Source: Ascidia mentula
Lineage: Eukaryota; Chordata; Ascidiacea; Phlebobranchia; Ascidiidae
Reading direction: 5' to 3'
Length of the DNA: 64,000 bases
Assembly (NCBI GenBank): GCA_947561715.1
Contig: OX387202.1
Span: 8,507,001 to 8,571,000, forward strand
Below the pieces are notes generated by a model that was not told the origin of the DNA, did not search any database, and saw only the letters and a list, made by a program, of their open reading frames with translations. Made by a program: the position numbers and the translations under genes. The number at the start of each line of letters is the position of its first letter. Position 1 is the first letter of the stretch. Of this stretch, positions 41,001-53,514 are shown piece after piece.

Positions 41001-44000
41001 TGCGTTATGCCTCTTTGCCGCGCACACCCCTTAGCTCAAATGCATTAAAACAAAGTCCTCAATAATACATACACGTTTGTGAGGTGGTACAGACGACTTC
41101 AAACTCAGCTTAAATCTAAGTTTGGGCGACATACCTAAAACAAACTTAAAATGTCGGCTGAACCTTTCTTCATTTAACTGGCACCGATCTCAAACCGCTC
41201 AGAAAAACGATTTTTCACCAAAGTAAAACATTTTGTTTCGAGAATGGGCCCACTCTTTCACGCTTTTAATCGCATTTGATCCAAAAAATAGAATGCGAAG
41301 GGCGACCGAATTCACGATTGTTAAAAAACAATCATATTATTGTACCTGAGAGCATGTTGACGATTGTTTCTTCTGTAGTTGTTGTGGTCGTGGTTGTGCA
41401 TATTTCCACGGTTTTACGGAGGGATTGATTCCTGTTTCGCCGTCTATTATATTTTTTAGAGCCGTCCTCTTGTTTGTTTCCGTTAAAGTTCATGTCACTT
41501 GAAGTGTGTGAGTTGCTGATTGGTTCAACTGCAGAGGTTTCCTCTACTGGTATTAATACGGCACTTCTGCGGCGCCTTGGTGTGGATGATAGCTCTCGTC
41601 GACGGCGCCTTGCCATTTGCTGCTGAAGGTCACAAAACTCGGTTGGTGTTTCGGCGTTGGTTGGGGTCGAAAAACCAGAAGACGACGGAACGTCACTAAC
41701 ACTTTTCGTGAATCGTGTTGGTTCAGACGGATCAAATAATTCAGGCTTTATGGATTCAATATTCGTCAACGTTCTTCGTCTTCTGTGACGTTTCGGCACC
41801 GTGGAGGATTTGCTGGGATCAATATCAGTTTCCCATAATCTTTCGTTTGTCGTTACCTGGTTATCAAGTAAAGAAGTGCTGTTCGTACAACCAAATTTTG
41901 AAGGTAGAAGTGTGCGTGACTTCTTGGGTGCTTCTGGAAAAAAACTGGTTTTTGTTATAAGACAAAGTGACAAGTATTTGAGTAAATATTCCTATGTAGG
42001 TTTAAATAGTTATCATTTTCAATGCAGATTTTATGCAGAATGCTATAAACCTGGCGGTGAATACTGAAGTTCTATCAGTTTCTTTTCCAAGATTTCGCAC
42101 TCGTGATCACTCAAACAGGAAAGAACGTACTTCCAAATAATTTGTCGTCTTTTATCATACCCGTGTAGAATTGGATAAAGTTGAAACAACAAACCCTCCA
42201 AATGACGTGAACAGTAAAAGTCAGCCAAAGCATTTTGTACAGCTCGTTGCTCTTCGGGTGCAAGTAACGCTTTGACCTTTCAAACAGTTTTAACACATTA
42301 ATCCACATCTGTTACCAACACGTATATCTGTACGTTTCATGTAAAGATAACTACACCCTGTCAAGTTTCAATGGATTTGGATATATAGAACTCTGCGACT
42401 AAAATACTATTCGAACTATTCAATGATACATAAATAAACCACTGAATTAACATATAGGTTTCTGTTTACGTCAGTGGTGGCTCAAACCTTAGATTTTTCT
42501 GGGATGTGTAAATTAACGCAGTTTTTTCAAATCGCATTGCTTGTACTTAGTAAGCAAATTTAAGTTTTAGCGTTGTTTATCAAGAACTAGATAAAGTTGT
42601 TTACCTGCTCTCGGAAGGTTTTTCCGTTGATTTTAATTGTATCTGAGACATATTCTGATGTCCAAAAAAGGTCGTCAACTGGATGTTCGCTTTCATTCAA
42701 TTTCAATTTTGATAGGGACGTGTTGTTCGTGACATCATTGGTGTAGTGACTGTTGTGAAATGTTGCAACTGCAAAGAAATTTGCGACTGCACCAACATCA
42801 TATCGCAGTTTTGTAAAAACTTGCGGTTGGCTTTTTATTTCGGTAGTAAACTATAGCGCCGGTACAGAACAAGTATAAATTAAAGTACTTGCGTATTGCA
42901 GCCAATTCAAAGAGCTTTGATTCAAATAGAACATGCCTGGTAGCGTAGGCAACAAGTTATGAAATCGTGTATACCTGGTTGTGGCAAACGCCCAGATGAG
43001 GATTGTAATATTAATGTCGGCATTGATCCACTTCCTTGAATAAGGGCAACAGCTTTTGCATGGGATACGTTCCTGCAAATGGAAGTTCACTCAATATTAA
43101 ATGCTGTTTATCAGATCAGCAACTCTCCTCAATAACCAGTTTGGACACAGAAACGTTAGCAATCAAGTTGTTCCCATAAAATAATATCACATACTTCGTC
43201 TTCTCTACTTAAAATTACAGAACAAAACTTGACAGCAAATAAACCTCTTTGATGCATTTTAATTTTTTTGCAAAGGTTTGGATAAACAAGAAGAAAATCA
43301 ACAACTGAAAGCTATGGTTTTCCCACATTTGTCTCGAAATGTAATATCACCTGAACATTTGACAAATGATGCAGTTGTCCCAACTGATAAATCACAACGC
43401 CCATCACTACTAATGAGAAACCACACATCCGATATGGTTGAAACGTTTATCGCCAATCTAACTTACTTGCTTATCAGACAACAATTTCCGGAAAAGCTGC
43501 TGATAAGGTCAGCAAAAATATTTTACCAAATGACAGCCTTAAACTTTAACTTACCTTAAATTAATGCCGTTAATCGACAAAATTATGTCTCCAGTCCTTA
43601 AATTGGCGTGATCAGATGGTGAACCTAAATATCATATATGTTTGTTGTCGATTTAGAAAAGTTTTGTTATGGTGTAATTCAATACCAAGTAGGTCAATGG
43701 AACAAACTTACCTGGTGCTGACTAATCGTCCAAATTATCGAAAAAAATAACAAGAGTTCAAAATTAAAACACTGATTTTGTTCGAAGCTCCTAAATATTT
43801 CTGTAATAAATGCCGTAAAACAGTTTTCATGACTCTTGACAACGGCCCTGTGGTTTATGTTTTTGACGGAAACTCAATGTTGTCCCAACGAAAATCATGA
43901 ATTGCAAGTAAATTTTTAAACATATTTAAGCAAATAACACACGGCACACGGAAAAGTTGGCTGATGGGTTTAAGACCTGTCAGGTGCAATACGATATAGA

Positions 44001-47000
44001 AGAGAAAAACCTGATTACAATTACGTAAATCTACCATGCAGACAAACTTGTGCTTTCGTCAACTTGTCCCGAAAAAGAAAGTAACAGGAAGAAAAAGTTA
44101 CGGAAGTTATTTACTTTAAGACGCAAGCTAATGCCTTTGGCAACATTGCTAGAATATCTATACTTCTCAACTACTGCACTGACTGTCGGAGCAACAAACT
44201 GAAAATCGAACACTTTATTATTGACATGTCCCAGCGGGGTAAATATCTGCGAGCAAAACTGTCAAGGGATGTCATGGTAAACCACCCACATTAAAAAAGC
44301 TTGACGATGTGCTGAATATACTGTCAGATAAGTGTTTTCAAACTTTCTGGCTGAAATGCGAAAATGATTAAATTTCAAGGAACTTAAAAAAAGTTGTACC
44401 AAATAAAACCCTGAGCGTACTGTAGAAAGCCAACGCCAATGACGCTACAAGGTGAAGATGACTGTAAACAGTACAGAAGACACGACAGAAGAAACGCCCT
44501 GGGTCGGATTTCAGCATGACTGACCTCAGTTGATTCTTTCTCTGTAGGTGAAACTTACCTCAAATGAATTTTCACCACTATGCTAGCCACGTGAAAGTGT
44601 CTAACCAAACTCTACGTGCTTTCCATTCGCTCTCGAAAAAAACGCTATTACTTACTGCTCGTTACATTTCGGTGCCCAAAACAACTGCAGAGAAAGATTG
44701 TTTCCAGCTCAAGAATGTACAAACCAGGCCATAGAACATGCGCTGCTGTACAAATTATGTCTGCTTTCTGTTCCAACTCACAGAAACATTGCCAAATTAT
44801 GCACAAATTGAAATGCCCGCCTCTCACATTTTGAGATTTTGGCTTACACTGCTAGGAAACGGCACCATTTCCTCGAAACATACGACATGTTGCAATTGTT
44901 GACATTTCCCCACTCCATGATGCAATGCAGCAATTTGGGGACTTCATTCCTGCACCTTATCTCTGTAATACTTAACATTTCCGTGTGACAGCCACTCGTT
45001 TATTTTTAATCTATTGGGGCACTACTAATAAAAAAACCGATACTACATTATTTTGTTTAAACATTTCAATCATTTTGAAACGCAGTGCAATTTCAAACCT
45101 GAACCAACTGACACACTGTCATATTCCACTGACAGAGATTATTCTTCCGTATCAATCTTTGTGACATCACCTCATTAACTTCGTGTAAGAGTGGGCAGCA
45201 AACGCCTTCATTATTCTGCATTTTAACTGACATGTCGGCCACTCAAAAATTTCAGCGATTAAGTTCTGTCTGAGCATCCTCGTTTCGACAACCAAATTAG
45301 CTTCAAGCAGACTTGGCTGTTTACACAACTCACTTTCAATCTCTTGCCTTGGGAAATATGTCAAATCCTGCCACCAAAGAAAACCAAGGATTGGTCGCCC
45401 AAGAATCGACTGACTGTGTCATTTCATGCGTAAAAGAAATTGTCGTCATAAGGTTGGGCGTGAAGATGAAAATGATATGTTTACAAGACGATGAAAGCGA
45501 CAAAAGTGGTGAAGCGAATCTGCGCGCTTTATGCAGTTTAACAGCTGTGAGTTAGCCGGTTGTTATATACAAAGATATCATCATAGATTTGAATTATAAT
45601 CCCAAATTGGCAGGTGATGGGAAATACTTTTCAGAATTATGTAAAATATCGCAAGATATTCTGACGTTTATTTTTGAGGAAAGCTACAAGTTAGGGGCAT
45701 GAAATTTAATAAAGCTATGTATTTAAGGTTTACATTCAAATAACGACGGAAATAAAATTAGTAAACTACGTCTCCGAGAAGAAAAAAGAAATTATTAAGG
45801 AACAAGCTGAAATAAACCCTAACCGGCTTCTAAAATGTTTTGATAAGCTTTGTAAAGTGGTACTGTTGAAATTTACTGAAGCGTTTTATGTTCACACTTG
45901 ATCGGCATTACGTCACTGCAACGGAAACCAGGCTAAACAGCGCTTCCCCGTTCCAGTTATGATTTCTTTACTATCAACATTTTCTATTTATCGAGCTTCG
46001 TCACCATAACGCATTTCAAACCAACAGCTTTGTCACCAAGTAGGAAATTTTTGGAAATAAAATTTGATTGCTGACAAACCAAGCTGTTAGTCTGTAATAG
46101 TTCAGATATACCAGAAACTTTAAATATTGTAGTAATAGCATATATTTAAGGAAATCTACATCATTGGTTTCATCTTTTACAAAAGTCTGCATAGCTTTTG
46201 CTGTGAACAAAAGTGTGAAAAAGTAAAACACTAAAAGTAAAAAATCTCCACACTTCGCCAAAATCACTTGCACGAAGTGGTTGTATAAGCCTTTTTTTCA
46301 ATTTACCTTTTTCCACCTCTTGGACAAAAATAGGACCGTTTCCACTGAGAGTAAGACCGAAGTTTTTACCCCCACGAAAAACAGTGGCGCACCTGCAGCA
46401 GAAGATAAAAAGGTGTTTAATATCCATGGCAGCATTTGCCTGTAGTAGTATTGTTACAATAATAAAAATTATCTACGTGGCGTATGCACATATGGAATAT
46501 GTCAGCATTCGTGTAGTAAATTTACTTTTTTAAAGAACGTCAAGGATGACACCAGCAAACTTGCTGCCTGTCAAGTTTTATCCGAGAGCAAATTAAACAT
46601 TTAAGTATGTGTTTACCTTAATGACTCAACGTAGGAGTTAAAACCTGAATCGTGTTGGACCAGAGTGTGGGAGATTCCATTGATTAATGATAAAGAACAT
46701 TTACAATGTTCGATGCCATCTAAATTCCCACAAAATTCTGTCTGCAATTGCATGACTTTGAAGTATCACAGAAAAATCCACATATCTAGCAAACCAAGCA
46801 AAAACCTGTAACATTTCTTGATTGTCTCCATTTTCATCTTTTATCAATTTTTTAAGAATGTCATCGAATATACCTTTGTGTTGATGAGGAATGAAATATC
46901 TGAACAAGAGAAGCAAAAATTTAAACGCTTTTGTTAGATACATATGTGTGGTGGATTACCTCAGGTTGTTTACCAGTTCCGGGTAGTTGGGAGCGTGTTT

Positions 47001-48809
47001 GACCAGTTCACAAACTTGCAAGACAAATTTATTAATTTTGCTATCCAAAGAGTAGTTTTGTATTGCTGTAACAAAACTTTGCATTTCCTTTGATTTCCTT
47101 CCGAGACATTCTTTCATCTGTTTTGCAGATTTTGTATTTTACTTTGTATCAGCAAATATTATATCGGAAAAAGGATTTACGTCTTCCAGAAATTGTTTGG
47201 CCTTTTGTTGTCCAGTAGTTTGATATGTGCTTTCTTCTACAGACTTCGTTACGAAATCTGTAGTGTTTGCTTGACAAACTGTAGCATCAGAACACTCCAC
47301 AGATATAACTCCCACTTGCGCTCCACCTATATGAGTTAATTCATCCAGTAGGTGGTGCGCTTCATCTACTGAACGGACATGTTTTTCATCGACCTGCGAC
47401 CAAGAAGATTTTTGTAAGCATGCTTTCATTTAAATGCTTACATGACGTCACGAAAATTAAAAAAACACATACTACAAAAAATAAACAAATAATGACAATC
47501 AATATATATTAACGCTTCTGTTAAACAATAATAATAAAATAACTTTATGTTGATTAATTTGTCAAAATATTCAAACAATATTGTCAACTTACTTTTATGA
47601 GAATATCTCCACTCTTTAGATTTGTGTAAAAAGCGGGGCTTTTATACTCAACGTTATCAATTATGACCGGAAAAAAACCTTTCAGAGTTATTCCAAAATG
47701 CTTTGACCTCGATGATGGGGAACTGTTTAATAAACGCAACAGTCATTGCAAAAGTAAACTCAACTCATATGCTGTTAAACTTTAATAATCACATGACGTA
47801 AATTCGTCCACGCTATTCCTGTCAGCATTTTACTTAAATTACATTGTTTTGAAAAGATGCAAACTAAACTAAGTAACTTACGTCAAAGTAATTTCTTTGA
47901 GTCTCGATGCAACACCAATACTAGGAACGGAAGGGGCCAACAACGAAGCATAGTCAATAATTTGGTTGCTCGAGTATTGACTTACATCCTGGTCGTTTAT
48001 CTAAACAAAGTGGATTTTGCTGCTTACCAAAGTTAAAACCAATATCTTTGAAGAGCCAGAAAAAAGCAAACATCTATCTTTGGGATCTTTCAAAAACTAT
48101 CGGCAAACAGCAAGCGAAATTGAATTTTAGTAGTTTTGATTATACTTATATATAATGTATATAAATCGTCACACTACAACTAAATTGTCGCGGTGTTGCA
48201 TTTTTTGTGAATAAAACGGGTTTACCAAAACCCCTAATTAGAAAATGTGATGAAGGTTATTCACAAAAATATGTGGGTATTGAACCAATATGTTTTTATT
48301 GCTGTAATTTAAGTGTAGTGGTGTACGGTTACAATCATTTATGCCATGTACAAATCATACACAACGTTTTTCACAAATGTTCAAAACAATATTTAGAAGG
48401 TCTCTTTTTGTGGCAGGTTATTACCAACACATGTGTGTTTAATACGATATTTGTTTTGACGCGCTAATACGTCTTAAGTCGTCAAATGCCAAACAAAAAC
48501 AAACAAAAACAAACAAAAACACAAAAACACACACAATAGTTGGAAAGTATTGTGAGACACTGAAATATTAGTCCTGATCATCTTAACATGTGCACTGATT
48601 CAAAAATTTGTTGGCATTCATTGTTGTCTGTAAAACTTTATTTATACGAGATAAAATGTCGATTAAATTACCTGTAAGATTTGGTCCCCTGGTCGCAGGC
48701 CTGAGCTTTCTGCAACACTTCCTTCACCCACCGCAACTATGTAGGATGGACCATCACCGTAAATTTTAAAACCGTAACTTTCCGGCCACAAAGACTTGAC
48801 GTCCGACAT
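35069..48809 (-). CDS. GRID2IP: Delphilin (GRID2IP) orthologue, PDZ-PDZ-HN-PDZ-HN-FH1-FH2
   Basis: Twenty-four phase-matched exons, 1657 aa: 48672-48809, 47882-48000, 47593-47722, 47181-47393, 46960-47117, 46806-46899, 46617-46741, 46307-46392, 43555-43624, 42975-43072, 42605-42768, 42051-42276, 41346-41933, 40235-40363, 38065-39143, 37292-37835, 37161-37232, 36872-37080, 36339-36425, 36110-36269, 35758-35886, 35570-35678, 35292-35469, 35069-35137. PDZ1 (WPESYGFKIYGDGPSYIV, LRPGDQIL) matches human delphilin's N-terminus. Next come an extra PDZ (KHFGITL, LKSGDILIK), HN1 (NLRYFIPHQHKGIFDD), a PDZ (GGKNFGLTLSGNGPIFVQEV), HN2 (residues about 411-540), a basic/Ser linker, three five-proline runs (FH1, about 1230) and FH2 (VWGQLDEDFE, ILLAHLKLKPEE, AKILEFVLAMGNYMN). 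In vertebrates it links GluD2 receptors to actin at Purkinje synapses. Confidence 0.95.
40447..40486 (-). promoter_or_regulatory. GRID2IP: Candidate alternative first exon of delphilin
   Basis: A 40-nt stretch starts with ATG (40484-40486), encodes MFKKYKKLKAAVT and ends in phase 1 at a GTTGGT donor. It can splice to the exon at 40235-40363 in the same phase as exon 13 does. A product starting here would lack all PDZ and HN domains but keep FH1-FH2. The basic N-terminus is plausible as a membrane-binding start. This is an inference from phase and codon content only. Confidence 0.35.
43625..46306. other. Largest delphilin intron (2.7 kb), nothing recognised
   Basis: The intron splits the third PDZ domain just after the carboxylate-loop/beta-strand half. 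Open frames inside it are short and show no known domain. No repeat was recognised by eye. Confidence 0.5.
48491..48536. repeat. AAACA-type simple repeat
   Basis: Short run of AAACAAAAAC units ending in an ACACAC stretch, in delphilin intron 1. Confidence 0.85.
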
Positions 48810-51800
48810 GTATCACCTATACGTTATTGTGCAGCTATATTTTTCAAATAAATCACGCCACACCACAATAGTAATTGACAAATAGCCAATACCTCAGTGT
48901 TTTAGACTGTTTAAACTCGTCAGACACCAAACTGCTTGCTTTTGTCAGTCAGTACACTTGCTTCCTACTGGACCGGCTGCAATGCAGTAGATCAATCACC
49001 TTTAAAATATTCATGAGAAAATTTAAGATACGACAGATGCATACCTTACCACTTAAAGGCTACAGCATAACCTATATTACAATGCTAAGCATATTGTTTC
49101 CATGTCGGTAAGATTTATGTAATTCCAACAGTATAAAATGTTGCGTATTTAATATTCATATCAATATCTTGTCTTTTAAGTTTTAAACACAGCTTCATTC
49201 ACCATCAGTGGAAACTATAATTGATTTATATTTGGTAATTCCCTTCAGCGATATTCAATCAAATTAATTGCACCTCGGTGAAGATTTATTAAAGCAACTA
49301 TTTAAAGCTGCATATAGGCACTTTGTAGATTGTGAAAAACAATATATTCCCTCCATCCATGCCTATTTAATATGTCATTGTTCAAAAGTCTCCAAATCGC
49401 TTTTTTACAAAAGTTTGAAGTAATTGAGCACGATGCAATGTTTTTTTTGCGCATTAAAATCTATAATTTTCATTAACTGTACTAACGTATTGTGTCGCTA
49501 CAAGTAAAAACAAGTAACAAGTCATTCTTGCACAATCACTATATTAGTACAATATAACAATTGATTACTTGGTGGATAATACAACGCAAAAGAGTTACAT
49601 GCTATCGCATGAAAAACAGGATCGCCTTACTGCGTATGGGGTTTATGGTTTGAATGTAAACAGTTAATATTGTTAGCTGTTTTCTTCCCAACGACTAATT
49701 AACCGCGCAATTGTTGAACTTCAACATGGTCGTTGTAGCTGCGCTGTTGATAATTTTCAAATATTATGGGTTGTGTGACAAATCCACGTCACTTGCAACG
49801 TTTGTAGTTACTCAATACGATAATTTAAAGACTTGAAAGCTATTCGTACTTGGTTGTGCATCAACCATCTTTGACTGTCGTTTGCTGTTAAACCATGCGA
49901 CGTAAAACGAAACTACAGATGCAAAATGCGTAGTTGGCCAGATAAACCGGTTGGCATACGTAGAACGATTGTCAACAGGCAACTCCATTAAATTGTCATA
50001 GGTCTATGTTCGCCCGAAGCATTTAAATTGTACAAGATTTTCGACTCGCCCCAAAGTCGTAACAGTTAACATAAATAGTAAAGGAACATAATTTGCACCA
50101 GACATGCTTCAGGCGTTAAAATAAAGAGAAGCGGAGAAAAAGCGACAGCATGAGCGCTGTAAAAATATTTCACACAGAAAAACTACGGCTTGAATTTACC
50201 GAGTATCTTGCGCCAGTGTCGATCAGACACTGCTGAAGCCGGGTGCCTTTCGCGAATTCCGAGTCTTTTTATCAGGACACGTGAAGCTCGTGATAGAGGT
50301 TGCACTGCATTCGGTGAATGGAAAGAAACACAATCAACTTGGAAAATAATCATTCTATACCTTTATATGTGGAATTACAATCTTTCTGTCAGGAATGCAT
50401 ACTGCAACGGTAAGACATAGTTTTTTGCATGATAAACGCTGTTGTATTTCTTTGTTTAATTGTGCAAAAACATCTATAATCTGTGGGAATGTAAGTTTGT
50501 TTTATACAAGTAAACTTGGCGCATCGCAACTTATTTCCAATTTATTCCCAATTTATCATAACTCGGCCTGTGCAGTAGTCAAAAATATGATATGTCCTAT
50601 GCATATGAAGCATCCAAATTATTTTTTTGTCAAAAAAAATATACAAGATGCAGTAAACTTGGAGCAGTAAAAAAGTTATCCAACAGAAGTATAAATTTCA
50701 ATTTTTGTTTTATCGTCAAACGATCTTTTGGGCAAATCCATGAAAGAGCATTACAGGGCAGTCTTTAATTAACTACTAGATATTTCGCAACAGAGTTTGA
50801 GTAATTGGCGCCACTGTATCCGTTGCCAAGTGCAAAAAAGGAAGCAACTGACATCGCCTGGAGGCAAAATAAGCATTGTGTGACATCGTAAAATATACGG
50901 ATCTTTGACATTATACATGTCATTGTTTAGTGCAATAATTTTTGCGAGCCATGTTTTCCAACAACGATAACCATGCACCAAATTATCTTTCGTTTTGAAA
51001 CTTCAGTTCAGCTGTAAGCAAAACAGGTGTTCGTGCCATTTTGCCTTAAGCAAAACAGTTCTCTTTGACTTGTCGTACCGGTTGCCCAACTTATTTCGAT
51101 CGACTGCGGCTCGTCCAATTTTCACGTTCTTTGTCATGTTTAGCGGCATGCAAATTACCCAACAGGGTTATTTCATTGTGTCGAAAAGATACGCGTGGCA
51201 TCATGACACAATTAATTTAACGGAACTTTTACTTGTTTCAACCAACTAATGCCAATATACATTGTTTTAACTTATAAATCCATTTAGTATTATGGAGGAT
51301 ATTATAAGAATGACAAATTTGGAGTAAAATGCATGTGCCTTCTTAATTAATTCGCAAAACCTATAAAATGTTACAAAGATACAAAGTTAAAAATCAACTT
51401 ACTTCAAATGGCAAATATTTTTCCGCGCCTGTCCGCTAATTAAAATAACCTCGCGCTTTCCGAGAGCCACGCATCAGTCACGAGGTGATCACGCACTCTT
51501 TGCGTGATCAGGCATATTTCAGGTTTGTGAAGCAAATTTTCAACGTTCGCAACGCATCTAGTACAATGATTGTTGAAAGCTAAAGGCGACTGATGTTTTT
51601 ACTTGTCATACACTTTACCCATTTTGTTTATTTTTCGCTTAATTCCGATTCCATTAGCGAATAAATTCATCTGTCTTAGTTACAAATCAAATAAAAGTGA
51701 AAACGAGTAATCACTTGATATTGGGATTGAAAAGAAAAATAATATTGGAATTGGTTTTGTTGACTTGCACTTTGGGCTTCTGGCTATACGCATTTTTGCA

Positions 51801-53514
51801 TGAAAAATGATTTTTGGAAATGTGATAAAAACACAAAAGGCTAAACGGCATTTCTGAAAATAGATTTATTACTATGAGAGGAGTTGGAAAATTATAATTA
51901 TGATGTGTGGGTGGTTAACTTGACGCACGTAACACACGTCATACTCGAGAAAATGAATAACTATAATGCGTTTTGGAACCTACGGATGTTAGAGTTATTT
52001 TATGCTTCGGTATTTTGGTAATTTTACTTTTCATACAAAATTGAGCGCATGTTGATTAAATAACGCTTAATCACAAAATAATAAATATTATGTGCAAGTG
52101 TTTGCAAACTTTGTTGTTTGATTGAAGAGTTGATGTTGTTTACGATGGTCAGTTGCACCGTTCAGTACATGTCGCAATTATAGATTTTTGACAACTTTTA
52201 AGTGGGTCGTGACAATTTAGAAACGGAGAATATTCTTTGTTTACAGTGGACAAAGGTTCGTTTGTAATTAAAAACAAGTAGGTGGGAAAATGAAAGCAAA
52301 GGTGAAATGCCCGGCAAAGAATGACGGAGAAAAAATCAGCGACGTCTGTAGGTTGTTAATAACCATCGTTACCCTTTCTAGTCGCAATTAAACCCGAAAC
52401 CGACAAACAAACAATGCGTTTCTTATTACACGCTTTGTATATGTGTCACGCAAATGAATGATTACGCTGAATAGCGTCACGGCTGCAGCCTCGGGCTTTT
52501 CATTTATTCGTGAGACTCTCGAGATAACATTACTTCGTCGCACCTACTATGAGTTCATTTGAAAAGTTTGGTTGTTTGGTAATCAGATGTAGCCGTTTAC
52601 GCAAGACAGACTGCACTGAAATATGAAAGTTGGGAATAGCAAAGAAGGATACTTTATAGTTGCACCGTCTATGCCACAAAAAACTTTTAGTTCTGTGGCT
52701 ACAATTGCATCTAGACAATTCTTGCGTTACGTATAAACACACTTTTGGTAGTATCTCGATTCAACCATGGTTAATCGAATCTGACGTTTATTAATAGCTT
52801 CGTTGTACAGTTCTAATAAAACTCGCTTTGGTTGATGAGTTACGTGTAGTTGGAGAATAGAAGGTAGTTAAACTTCATGCTGGCGTGTTTATTTCCTCTT
52901 AGGCGACGTCGCGTATTCACTTGCTCGTAATTTCCCTTGTCTGTATACCTCAAGGCGCATTCTTACCAGACCGCTAACGGTGCAGGTTGTGTCATGTTTT
53001 GTAGACAGGTTGAAGTCATTGCGTTTAGTTTTTGTAGTTGTCATTTTATGTTCCTGACAGTCAATGGTGTATCGGATTGGATTTAGTCTTAGAGGATTTG
53101 ATTGTTTCAAATGTTACTGTCTTAGTTTTTTCATGCAGCGCAGCACCTGTTTTTGTTGTGCAACTGTAAACGCGCTTTATAAAAAAATACCGAAAATAAA
53201 ATGCTTTTGCCGGAGTATAACGTTGGTACTGGCTAAAATGTAAAGCATTTAGAAAACGCCCAGGATGCTGCTGTTCCAGTATATAAGTTTGACTACTTGA
53301 TTTTGCATTGACTAGTTGTTGGATTTTCAAAGTAGTTGTTTCGCTATGAATAAAATTTTGTTTTTTTTCAGATTTGGTGATTAACCTGTCACGTGGATCC
53401 ACGACGACAGTTTTTTTTTGAAGAATTAACCCTTTGACCATATACGTGGAGAACTAACCACCTTCATTTGCATCGGTGATACTTGTTAAGTTGGCAATCC
53501 AACATTTAAATAAG
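48810..53514. other. Intergenic between divergent delphilin and the 53.5-kb gene
   Basis: A 4.7-kb region between two divergently transcribed genes, so it should hold both promoters. No coding family was recognised. A perfect 10-bp hairpin, TGATCACGCA with loop CTCTT, lies at 51486-51510. Small open frames at 50190-50420 and 50395-50670 look like chance. Confidence 0.45.

Noticed and set aside
45167-45555. Small open frames in the 2.7-kb delphilin intron
   Set aside because: No recognisable domain and no link to the PDZ exons on either side.
47139-47180. Read-through end of delphilin exon 4 at an in-frame stop near 47139
   Set aside because: A GTAAAT donor at 47180 and a CAG acceptor at 47118 define a 63-nt intron that keeps the frame and the HN-domain match.
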